From: an uncultured Coriobacteriaceae bacterium
Lineage (GTDB): Bacteria; Actinomycetota; Coriobacteriia; Coriobacteriales; Eggerthellaceae
NCBI GenBank assembly: GCA_902767025.1
Contig: CACXFZ010000264.1
Coordinates: 1-11,127 of the forward strand
Length of the DNA: 11,127 nt
Reading direction: 5' to 3'
Shown here: positions 5,804-11,127 of the stretch, piece by piece
How the letters are laid out: each line of letters opens with the position of its first letter
Numbering within the stretch: the first letter of the stretch is position 1
Program-made: the position numbers and the translations under genes
The notes under the pieces: generated by a model
The model's database searches: none
What the model was told of the DNA's origin: nothing
Seen by the model: the letters and a program-made list of their open reading frames with translations, nothing else

Positions 5804-7093
5804 CTACTGGTCGCGCCTGCCTTCATGCGCGGCGCAGCGGCGGACGTCCCCGCCCAGCGAGACGAGCTTGCCCACGTAGTCTTCGTATCCGCGGTCGATG
5901 TGCTGGATCTTGTGAACGACCGTTTCGCCTTCGGCCGCCAACCCGGCGAGCACCAGGGCTGCACCCGCACGCAAGTCGGTCGCCTCCACCGGTGCCCCTT
6001 GCAGGCGGGACACGCCCGAAACGATGGCGTGATGGTCGTCGATGGTGACGTCAGCGCCCATGCGCGTTATCTCGGCGGCGAACATGAAGCGGTTCTCGAA
6101 CACGTTCTCCGTGATGATCGACGAGCCCTGCGCCACCGTTGCAAGCAGCATGAACTGCGCCTGCAGGTCGGTGGGGAATCCCGGATGGGGCAAGGTCTGG
6201 ATGTCCACGGCCTGAAGCGGGCCTTCGCGCTTGACCGTCACGGAATCCTCGGTGGTCTCGACGGTGCATCCCATCGCCTCGAGCTTCATGATGGCCATGC
6301 GCAGGTAGCTCGGGTCGATGCCCTTCACCTGCACGGGCCCGCCCATCAGCGCGCCGCCCACCAGGAACGTGCCCGCCTCGATGCGATCGCCCACGGTGTC
6401 ATGCGTGCAGGGGTGCATGCTTTCCAGGGGAACGCCCTGGATGGTGACCACCGACGTGCCCGCGCCTTCGATCTTGGCGCCCATCGCGTTGAGCATGTTC
6501 GCCAGGTCTTCGATTTCGGGTTCGCGCGCCGCGTTGTCGATGATCGTTTCGCCTTCGGCCACGCATGCCGTCATCATCGTGTTCTCGGTGGCGCCCACGC
6601 TGGGGAAGTCCAGGAAGATGTGGCCGCCACGCAGGCCGTGCGGCGTGCTGGCCACCAGGTAGCCGTGGTCGACTTCGAATTCCACGCCCAGCACCTGCAG
6701 GCCGACCAGGTGCATGTCTATCTTGCGCGCGCCGATCTGGCACCCTCCCGGCATGGCGACCTTCGCCTTGCCGAACCGCGCGATCAGCGGCCCGAGCACG
6801 CTGATGCTGGCGCGCATCTTCGTCACCAGCTCGTAGGGGGTTTCGAAGCGGTTCACATCGGTTGTATCGATGGCAAGCTCGTGCCCGTCGCGCTCGACGG
6901 TTGCGCCCAGGCGCTCGAGCACGTCCGACATGATGGCGATGTCCGAGATGAGCGGAACGTTGCCTATGGTCGTCTTGCCGCAGCCGATAATCGACGCTGC
7001 CATGAGTTTGAGTGCCGAGTTCTTCGCCCCCGACACCTGAACGGAGCCTTCAAGATTCGCGCTCTCGCGCACGATGATGACATCATCAGCCAA
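5804..7093 (-). CDS. murA: UDP-N-acetylglucosamine 1-carboxyvinyltransferase (MurA)
   Basis: MurA transfers enolpyruvate from phosphoenolpyruvate to UDP-GlcNAc, the first committed step of peptidoglycan precursor synthesis, in the cytoplasm. Read from the TTG at 7091-7093 the protein has 429 residues, the normal family length. Visible active-site features are GAKNSAL with Lys24-Asn25, the catalytic loop PGGCQIGAR with Cys118 (fosfomycin target, equivalent to E. coli Cys115), and PGFPTDLQAQ with Asp309 (E. coli Asp305). Arg401 lies in the C-terminal DRGYED. The presence of Cys rather than Asp at 118 predicts a fosfomycin-sensitive enzyme. The TTG start is preferred because AGAAAGG ends 7 nt upstream and the reading matches the family N-terminus. 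Reading upstream from an ATG adds unrelated sequence that crosses the promoter. A TATAAT box lies upstream, and the LCP gene follows after 2 nt. Confidence 0.97.
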   Translation of the reverse strand: MADDVIIVRESANLEGSVQVSGAKNSALKLMAASIIGCGKTTIGNVPLISDIAIMSDVLERLGATVERDGHELAIDTTDVNRFETPYELVTKMRASISVLGPLIARFGKAKVAMPGGCQIGARKIDMHLVGLQVLGVEFEVDHGYLVASTPHGLRGGHIFLDFPSVGATENTMMTACVAEGETIIDNAAREPEIEDLANMLNAMGAKIEGAGTSVVTIQGVPLESMHPCTHDTVGDRIEAGTFLVGGALMGGPVQVKGIDPSYLRMAIMKLEAMGCTVETTEDSVTVKREGPLQAVDIQTLPHPGFPTDLQAQFMLLATVAQGSSIITENVFENRFMFAAEITRMGADVTIDDHHAIVSGVSRLQGAPVEATDLRAGAALVLAGLAAEGETVVHKIQHIDRGYEDYVGKLVSLGGDVRRCAAHEGRRDQ

Positions 7094-7100
7094 CGTGGTA

Positions 7101-7107
7101 CCTTTCT
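7101..7107 (-). promoter_or_regulatory. Ribosome binding site fixing the TTG start of murA
   Basis: AGAAAGG on the minus strand, with a 7-nt spacer to TTG at 7093. No ATG or GTG lies at a suitable distance, so TTG is the best start. Confidence 0.75.
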
Positions 7108-7129
7108 GCTGCAGTGTGACTGGCGCATC

Positions 7130-7135
7130 ATTATA
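7130..7135 (-). promoter_or_regulatory. -10 element of the murA-LCP operon
   Basis: A perfect TATAAT on the minus strand predicts transcription start near 7123 and a leader of about 30 nt before the TTG. The best -35-like word, TTGAAC, is only 12 nt upstream, too close for a standard promoter. The -35 at the normal spacing is poor. Confidence 0.55.
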
Positions 7136-7157
7136 TACGATGCTTTTGTTCAACCTG

Positions 7158-7170
7158 TGGCGCTTCGCCA
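7158..7170. repeat. Small perfect hairpin TGGCG-CTT-CGCCA
   Basis: A 5-bp perfect stem with a 3-nt loop lies between the cysS 3' hairpin and the murA promoter. It has no T tract on either strand. It may help stall transcription together with the adjacent larger hairpin. Confidence 0.35.
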
Positions 7171-7174
7171 TCCC

Positions 7175-7208
7175 CACACGCAGGCGAGAAATCCCCGTCC
7201 TGCGTGTG
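7175..7208 (-). repeat. Hairpin downstream of cysS, possible terminator lacking a T tract
   Basis: A perfect 10-bp stem (CACACGCAGG at 7175-7184 with its complement at 7199-7208) has a 14-nt loop and starts about 15 nt after the cysS stop. No run of T follows on the minus strand, so it is not a canonical intrinsic terminator. It could protect the cysS mRNA 3' end or act with Rho. Confidence 0.5.
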
Positions 7209-7222
7209 TGGAACGGGCGGGG

Positions 7223-8713
7223 TTACTGCGAGATGCGCGCTCCCTGCGGGGTGTCCTCGATGCGCAGGCCCAGGTCGGCCAAACCGTCGCGCACCTTGTC
7301 GGCGAGCTCGAAGTTCTTGGCCTTGCGCGCTTGCTCGCGTGCCTGCAGCAGCGCGTCCACGGCCTCGGCGGGGTCGGTGCCCGCAAAATCGATCAGGCCG
7401 GCTGCCAAACCGACGACCTCGGCCGGGTAGGCCGCCTGCGGCGAGCCTGCCGCAACATCGATGCCGAACACGCCCATGAGCTCGGCGATGGTGTCGCGCA
7501 CCTCTTCCAGGGCGGACACGTCGGCCGTGCTCACGGTCTTGTCGCCCAGCTGGGTGTTCAGCTCGCCCACCAGCGTGAACACATGGCCCATAGCGCCGGC
7601 GGTGTTGAAGTCGTCGTCCATCGCTGCGGTGAAGTCGTCGCGCGTCTGGCTGCAAGCGTCCAGCAGCGCCTGCACGTCGAGGGGGCTTGGGATGTCCTGG
7701 GCGTTCTTGATGGCCCAGTCGATCCGGTCGCACAATCCGGTGATGCGCTCGAGTGCAGCCGCGGCCTCGGCAACGCGCTCTTCGTTGAAGTCGAGCGGGC
7801 TGCGGTAGAGGGTTTGCACCGCCAGCATGCGCAACACGTCGGCGCTGGTGGTTTCGAGCACGTCGCGCAGCAGCAGGAAGTTGCCCAGGCTCTTGCTCAT
7901 CTTCTCGGCGTTGATCTGCAGCATGCCGCTGTGGATCCAGTACCTGGCAAACCCGGTCCCATAAGCAGCCTTGCTCTGCGCCGTTTCGTTTTCATGATGC
8001 GGGAACACCAAGTCGGCGCCGCCGCCGTGGATGTCGAAGGGCAGGCCCAGGTACTTGCGCGACATGGCCGAGCACTCGCAGTGCCAGCCAGGGCGCCCCT
8101 GCCCCCACGGAGATTCCCACGAGGGCTCGCCGGGCTTGGCGGCCTTCCAGACGGCGAAGTCGAGCGGGTCGCGCTTGCGCCCCTCGATGCTGTCGGGATC
8201 GGTGCGCAGGTCGCGATGGCCGCTTTCGAGCTCGTCGATGTCGCGGTGGGACAACTCGCCGTAGTCGGGATGGCTGCGCACGCTGAAGTACACGTCGCCA
8301 TCCGCCTCGTAGGCATGACCCGTGTCCACCAGCCGCTGCACCAAGTCGATCATCGCGTCGATTTCCTCGGTGGCCTTCGGGCGCACGTCGGGGTCGAGCA
8401 CATTGAGCGCGTGCATGTCGTCGATGAACGCGGCGGTGAACTCCTCGGCCACCTCGGCGGCCGTGCGGCCCTCCTCTTGGGCGCGCGCGATGATCTTGTC
8501 GTCAACGTCGGTGACGTTCTGCACGAACGTGACGTCGAAACCGCGCCACATCAAATAGCGGCGGATGATGTCGAAGCACAGGAAGGTGCGGGCGTTTCCG
8601 ATGTGGATGTAGTTGTAAACGGTGGGACCGCATACGTACATGCCGACCTTGCCCGCCTGGAGCGGTTGGAAGTCTTCCTTCTTCTTCGTTTGGGTGTTGT
8701 ACAACCTGACCAT
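7223..8713 (-). CDS. cysS: Cysteinyl-tRNA synthetase
   Basis: This 496-residue class I aminoacyl-tRNA synthetase charges tRNA-Cys in the cytoplasm. The HIGH-type signature reads HIGN at 37-40 and KMSKS lies at 271-275. The zinc ligands that recognise cysteine are Cys28 (in VCGPTVYN), Cys214 (in WHCECSAM), His239 and Glu243 (in FPHHENE), matching E. coli Cys28, Cys209, His234 and Glu238. A DALR-type helical region follows (about 350-420). The C-terminal ARKAKNFELADKVRDGL stretch (462-478) is typical of the family. The start is set by AAGGAAAGAG just upstream of the ATG, and translating further upstream gives unrelated arginine-rich sequence. The protein is slightly longer than the E. coli enzyme (461 residues). 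A 115-nt gap with its own promoter separates it from ispF. No T-box leader is present, since the predicted leader is only about 29 nt. Confidence 0.97.
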   Translation of the reverse strand: MVRLYNTQTKKKEDFQPLQAGKVGMYVCGPTVYNYIHIGNARTFLCFDIIRRYLMWRGFDVTFVQNVTDVDDKIIARAQEEGRTAAEVAEEFTAAFIDDMHALNVLDPDVRPKATEEIDAMIDLVQRLVDTGHAYEADGDVYFSVRSHPDYGELSHRDIDELESGHRDLRTDPDSIEGRKRDPLDFAVWKAAKPGEPSWESPWGQGRPGWHCECSAMSRKYLGLPFDIHGGGADLVFPHHENETAQSKAAYGTGFARYWIHSGMLQINAEKMSKSLGNFLLLRDVLETTSADVLRMLAVQTLYRSPLDFNEERVAEAAAALERITGLCDRIDWAIKNAQDIPSPLDVQALLDACSQTRDDFTAAMDDDFNTAGAMGHVFTLVGELNTQLGDKTVSTADVSALEEVRDTIAELMGVFGIDVAAGSPQAAYPAEVVGLAAGLIDFAGTDPAEAVDALLQAREQARKAKNFELADKVRDGLADLGLRIEDTPQGARISQ

Positions 8714-8748
8714 GGGTTCTCTTTCCTTGATGCCTTGCAACCTGCACG

Positions 8749-8757
8749 ATTCTACCA
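8749..8757 (-). promoter_or_regulatory. Likely extended -10 promoter of cysS
   Basis: The minus strand reads TGG-TAGAAT, an extended -10 with one mismatch. It predicts a start near 8742 and a leader of about 29 nt. The -35 region is poor. cysS may thus be expressed both from here and by read-through from ispD-ispF. Confidence 0.5.
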
Positions 8758-8828
8758 CGCATGCGAACCTTCGCCGCCTTGGCTGGACCGCAAACGATGC
8801 CATCTGCGAACGGGACGCGGAATGGCGG

Positions 8829-9341
8829 CTAGCTGCATCGCAGCAGGGCCACCGCCTGCGCCGAAATGCCTTCCTCGCGACCCTCGAAGCCCAGGCGCTC
8901 GGTCGTCGTGGCCTTGACCCCCACGTGCTCGACGTCGATGCCCAGCGCAGCGGCAAGGTTGATCCGCATCTGCTCGCGATGCGGCGAGAGCTTGGGGGCC
9001 TGTGCCGCCACCACGCAGTCGACGTCTTCGATCGAAAAGCCCAGTTCGCGCACGTGGGCGGCCACCTGGGCGAGCAGCTTCAGGGAATCGGCACCCGCGT
9101 AGGCGGGGTCGGTGTCGGGAAACAGCGCGCCGATGTCGCCCGCGCGCGCGGCACCGAGCACGGCGTCGGCGACGGCATGGGCCAGCACATCGGCATCGGA
9201 ATGCCCAAGCAGGCCCTGGGTGTGGGGGATGTCCACGCCGCCCAGGATAAGCTTGCGCCCCTGTGCGCATGCATGGACGTCGTAGCCCAAGCCGATGCGC
9301 AGGCGCGGTTCGGCGGATGCGCCGGGTGCGTTACTGGACAT
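8829..9341 (-). CDS. ispF: 2-C-methyl-D-erythritol 2,4-cyclodiphosphate synthase
   Basis: IspF converts CDP-methylerythritol 2-phosphate to the 2,4-cyclodiphosphate with release of CMP, the fifth step of the MEP isoprenoid pathway. The enzyme works as a cytoplasmic homotrimer. The 170-residue protein has the zinc ligands Asp21 and His23 (GYDVHAC) and His55 (in LLGHSDADVLAHA), matching E. coli Asp8, His10 and His42. It also has GALFPDTDPAYAGADS (71-86), AQAPKLSPH (113-121) and the signature VKATTTERLGFEGREEG (142-158). It carries about 12 extra residues at the N-terminus compared with E. coli. The start codon lies inside the end of ispD (11-bp overlap), with AAAAGGG 6 nt upstream, so the two are translationally coupled. 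IspD, IspF and IspDF fusions are common, and here they are separate adjacent genes. Confidence 0.97.
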   Translation of the reverse strand: MSSNAPGASAEPRLRIGLGYDVHACAQGRKLILGGVDIPHTQGLLGHSDADVLAHAVADAVLGAARAGDIGALFPDTDPAYAGADSLKLLAQVAAHVRELGFSIEDVDCVVAAQAPKLSPHREQMRINLAAALGIDVEHVGVKATTTERLGFEGREEGISAQAVALLRCS

Positions 9342-10203
9342 GGTTGCCCTTTTCCCCGAACACCGAATGCACGGCAGCTGCCAGCATCATGTAGTCTTCG
9401 GGCACGGTGAGCTTGATGTTGTCGCGCTTGCCTTCGACCACCAGCACCGTGCCGCCCAGCCGCTCGATCAGCGAGCTGTCGTCGGTGCCCACGAACCCGT
9501 CGGCCAGGGCCTGGGCGTGCGCACGGCGGTAAATGCCCGCCCTGAACACCTGCGGGGTTTGCGCGTTCCAGAACACGGTGCGGTCGGGAGTGCCCACGAT
9601 GACCCCGTTTTCGACCACCTTGAGCGTGTCGATGGACGGATGGGCGACCACGGCACCGTCGGCGTCCAGGTTGCCCTTGAGGATGTTGATCGTGTGCGCG
9701 ATAAGGTCGGGGCTGATGAGCGGCCGGGCGCCGTCGTGCAGTATGACGAACTCGAACTGTTCGGGCACGAACTCCAGCCCGGAAAACGCCGACTCCTGGC
9801 GGATGCTGCCCGACGGGGCGACGGCGATAGGCGTGACGAAGGGGAACGGGTCGATGGCCTTCTCCAGGTACTCCTGCATGCGCTCTTCGGGGCACACGAC
9901 CACGATAAGGCCCACATCGCCCACCGCGTCGAACGCCTCGCACGACCAGGTGAGCACGGGCTTGCCTGCGATTTCGACCAGCTGCTTGCCGTCGCTGCGG
10001 CCGAAGCGCTCGCCCGTTCCTCCGGCGAGCACGATGGCAGCCGTCTTGGGGTTGGGGCTCACTTCGCCTTCAAGCCCCTTGAAGCTTTCCGACAAGGCGT
10101 CGAAGTCGGTCTTGTCCAGCAGCAGTTCAGGCGCGCGCAGCGCGAACGTGGTCGAAACGGGATCGATGGTTTGCGAACCAGAATCCCCAAACAGCTTGTC
10201 CAT
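9331..10203 (-). CDS. ispD: 2-C-methyl-D-erythritol 4-phosphate cytidylyltransferase with N-terminal extension
   Basis: IspD joins CTP and methylerythritol 4-phosphate to give CDP-methylerythritol, the third step of the MEP pathway. The catalytic part begins near residue 55. It shows the nucleotide-binding loop LAGGTGERFG (59-68) with Arg66, Lys73 in GKQ (usually PKQ), SGSIRQES (131-138), HDGARP (156-161), DTLK, TPQVF (216-220), TDDSSLIE (240-247) and NIKLTVPEDY (262-271). This part is about 236 residues, the normal family length. Ahead of it lie about 54 residues of no recognised domain if the ATG at 10203 is used. AGGGGGG 5 nt upstream supports that ATG. A GTG codon at residue 48, with AAGG close by, is a shorter alternative. 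The 3' end overlaps ispF by 11 bp. A 206-nt gap with the clpC terminator lies upstream. Confidence 0.95.
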   Translation of the reverse strand: MDKLFGDSGSQTIDPVSTTFALRAPELLLDKTDFDALSESFKGLEGEVSPNPKTAAIVLAGGTGERFGRSDGKQLVEIAGKPVLTWSCEAFDAVGDVGLIVVVCPEERMQEYLEKAIDPFPFVTPIAVAPSGSIRQESAFSGLEFVPEQFEFVILHDGARPLISPDLIAHTINILKGNLDADGAVVAHPSIDTLKVVENGVIVGTPDRTVFWNAQTPQVFRAGIYRRAHAQALADGFVGTDDSSLIERLGGTVLVVEGKRDNIKLTVPEDYMMLAAAVHSVFGEKGNHVQ

Positions 10204-10243
10204 GCACGCCCCCCTACCTTGGCATCAGACGATTGCAGGTGTA

Positions 10244-10249
10244 ATCATA
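10244..10249 (-). promoter_or_regulatory. Possible -10 element of the ispD-ispF operon
   Basis: TATGAT on the minus strand (one mismatch to TATAAT) predicts a start near 10237 and a leader of about 34 nt. No good -35 is seen. Its location between the clpC terminator and the ispD ATG is right for an operon promoter. Confidence 0.4.
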
Positions 10250-10277
10250 CCCCAACATCCAACCTACCGTAGACGAA

Positions 10278-10315
10278 CGCCTGCGCATGGCCGCGCGCGG
10301 TGGACGAAGCAGGCG
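10278..10315. repeat. Imperfect stem-loop between clpC and ispD
   Basis: CGCCTGC (10278-10284) and GCAGGCG (10309-10315) form a 7-bp inverted repeat that can extend by a G-U pair. The 24-nt loop contains a self-complementary CCGCGCGCGG. No T tract follows. It lies between the clpC terminator and the ispD promoter, and its role is unknown. Confidence 0.35.
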
Positions 10316-10358
10316 CTTCAGGGAGCTGCGCACAGTGGGTTTCGCAGCCACGGCATGC

Positions 10359-10386
10359 AAAACGCCCTGCGCATGCGCAGGGCGTT
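10359..10386 (-). terminator. Rho-independent terminator of clpC (perfect 26-bp palindrome)
   Basis: Positions 10361-10386 are a perfect 26-base palindrome that folds into a stem of 11 bp with a 4-nt loop centred on CATG. On the minus strand it ends in TTTT. It starts 23 nt after the clpC stop codon. The T tract is short, so termination may be partial and leave some read-through into ispD. Confidence 0.8.
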
Positions 10387-10409
10387 CGTGCACGGATGTT
10401 TCGCGCGAC

Positions 10410-11127
10410 CTACTCGGAGGGAGCCGCTCCCCCGCTGTTGACTCCGCCGCCGCGCAGGGCACGGCCGGTGTCGGACAGGTCGTAGCCGCCCAGCAGCAGC
10501 TCCGCATCGCGGGCGATGCTGTCGCGCTTGCGCGGCGCGGGGATGGACCCCTTGCCCTTCTTGAACACGAGCTCGTCGTCTTTGAGCACCACGTCGATCA
10601 CCGATCCGCTGGTCCACTTGCCTTCCAGCACCTGCTCGGAAATGGGGTCTTCCAGCAGGCGTTGGATGGCGCGGCGCAGCGGACGGGCGCCGAAGGTCTG
10701 GTCGGTGCCCTCCTTGGCAATGAACTCGGCGGCCTCGTCCGACACGTTCACGGTCATGTTCATGGCGATCAGGCGGTCGCGCAGGTCGGACACCATCAGC
10801 TGGACGATCTGGCCGATTTCTTCCTTGGTCAGGCTCTTGAACACGATGACTTCGTCTACGCGGTTCAAGAATTCAGGACGGAAGAGCTTCTTCAGTTCGC
10901 TCATCACGCGACTCTTGATTTCCTTGTCGGACAGACCGTCGTTGTCGGTGCCAAACCCAATGGGGGCACTCTGGGCAATGTCGCGCGCGCCCACGTTGGA
11001 TGTCATGATAATGACCGTATTGCGGAAGTCCACGCTGCGACCCTGGCCGTCGGTCAGGCGACCTTCCTCCAAAATCTGGAGCAAGATATTGAACACGTCG
11101 GGGTGAGCCTTTTCGATTTCGTCGAAG
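10410..11127 (-). CDS. clpC: ATP-dependent Clp protease ATP-binding subunit ClpC (C-terminal part; 5' end outside window)
   Basis: ClpC is a hexameric AAA+ unfoldase that feeds substrates to the ClpP peptidase and handles damaged or tagged proteins in the cytoplasm. Only the last 238 residues are visible. They begin inside the second AAA+ domain at the Walker B region (FDEIEKAHPDVFN), followed by LLQILEEGRLTDGQGR and the sensor-1 stretch IIMTSNVGA. RPEFLNRVDEVIVF comes next, then the sensor-2 motif GARPLRRAIQRLLEDPISE. The C-terminal small domain is complete, and a Gly/Ser/Arg-rich tail of about 45 residues ends the protein. Sequence style and the C-terminus fit ClpC rather than ClpB. The reading frame is open at the right edge. 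A terminator follows the stop codon. Any CtsR/HrcA control region would lie outside the window. Confidence 0.94.
   Translation of the reverse strand, partial: FDEIEKAHPDVFNILLQILEEGRLTDGQGRSVDFRNTVIIMTSNVGARDIAQSAPIGFGTDNDGLSDKEIKSRVMSELKKLFRPEFLNRVDEVIVFKSLTKEEIGQIVQLMVSDLRDRLIAMNMTVNVSDEAAEFIAKEGTDQTFGARPLRRAIQRLLEDPISEQVLEGKWTSGSVIDVVLKDDELVFKKGKGSIPAPRKRDSIARDAELLLGGYDLSDTGRALRGGGVNSGGAAPSE

Noticed and set aside
7094..7177. Upstream ATG extension of murA (28 codons)
   Set aside because: It would translate across the TATAAT box, matches nothing in the family N-terminus and lacks a ribosome binding site, whereas the TTG at 7093 has one.
8714..8828. T-box or riboswitch leader ahead of cysS
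   Set aside because: The predicted leader is about 29 nt and the whole gap is 115 nt. No T-box bulge (TGGNACC-like) or specifier structure is visible.
5795..8917. 1040-codon open frame on the plus strand opposite murA and cysS
   Set aside because: It is antisense to two firmly identified genes. It is rich in His, Arg, Ala and Val as expected from the complement of high-GC coding DNA, and it has no recognisable domain. Synonymous constraint on the real genes explains the lack of stops.
8714..8956. N-terminal extension of cysS into the ispF region
   Set aside because: The added sequence is Arg/Ser-rich and unrelated to CysRS. A good ribosome binding site precedes the ATG at 8713, and the extension overlaps ispF.
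10204..10409. tRNA or small RNA gene in the clpC-ispD gap
   Set aside because: No cloverleaf, GTTCRA arm or CCA end can be found on either strand. The structures present are explained by a terminator and a second hairpin.
1..11127. Mobile elements, CRISPR arrays, toxin-antitoxin pairs or defence genes
   Set aside because: No transposase or integrase motifs, terminal repeats, regularly spaced repeats or small paired genes were seen. Gene content and codon use are uniform and housekeeping in character.

Overview
The window is a high-GC (by eye about 60-65%), gene-dense bacterial chromosome segment with NNG/NNC codons, strong purine-rich ribosome binding sites and occasional GTG/TTG starts. The gene content points to an anaerobic actinobacterium, most likely class Coriobacteriia (Eggerthella/Gordonibacter/Slackia-like). 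The reasons are actinobacterial-type ispD-ispF-cysS clustering below clpC, a two-iron superoxide reductase, an OFA-type MFS carrier and a BaiN-type flavoprotein. The taxonomic placement is inference from gene content, not from a database match. There are no tRNA or rRNA genes, insertion sequences, CRISPR arrays or phage genes. Two of the eleven genes run off the window ends.

Layout. Positions 1-2658 hold three minus-strand genes. Read in transcription order they are lgt (prolipoprotein diacylglyceryl transferase, GTG start), a desulfoferrodoxin/superoxide reductase followed by a strong intrinsic terminator, and a FAD-dependent oxidoreductase of the BaiN/HI0933 family that runs off the left edge. 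Positions 2659-2755 are a divergent promoter region whose two -10 hexamers form an inverted repeat. Positions 2756-4267 carry two plus-strand genes, an OFA-like MFS transporter and a short NifU C-terminal-domain Fe-S scaffold, ending at a strong terminator. That terminator lies between convergent genes.

Positions 4338-11127 are a continuous minus-strand run. In transcription order it holds clpC (only the 3' part is in the window), ispD and ispF (11-bp overlap), cysS with its own likely promoter, murA (TTG start) with its own promoter, and an LCP-LytR_C cell-wall protein starting 2 nt after the murA stop. IspD and IspF are the third and fifth enzymes of the MEP isoprenoid pathway. That pathway supplies the undecaprenyl carrier used in wall synthesis. 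MurA makes the first committed peptidoglycan precursor. LCP proteins normally move undecaprenyl-linked glycopolymers onto peptidoglycan. The run is therefore loosely themed on envelope precursors, mixed with cysteinyl-tRNA synthetase and the Clp chaperone.

Most of the window is conserved housekeeping DNA, and I found no convincing new multi-gene system. The points most worth a second look are the LCP protein, which has lost several residues normally used for pyrophosphate and metal binding; a roughly 54-residue N-terminal extension on IspD; the mirror-symmetric lgt/MFS promoter region; and a possible leaderless start for the flavoprotein.
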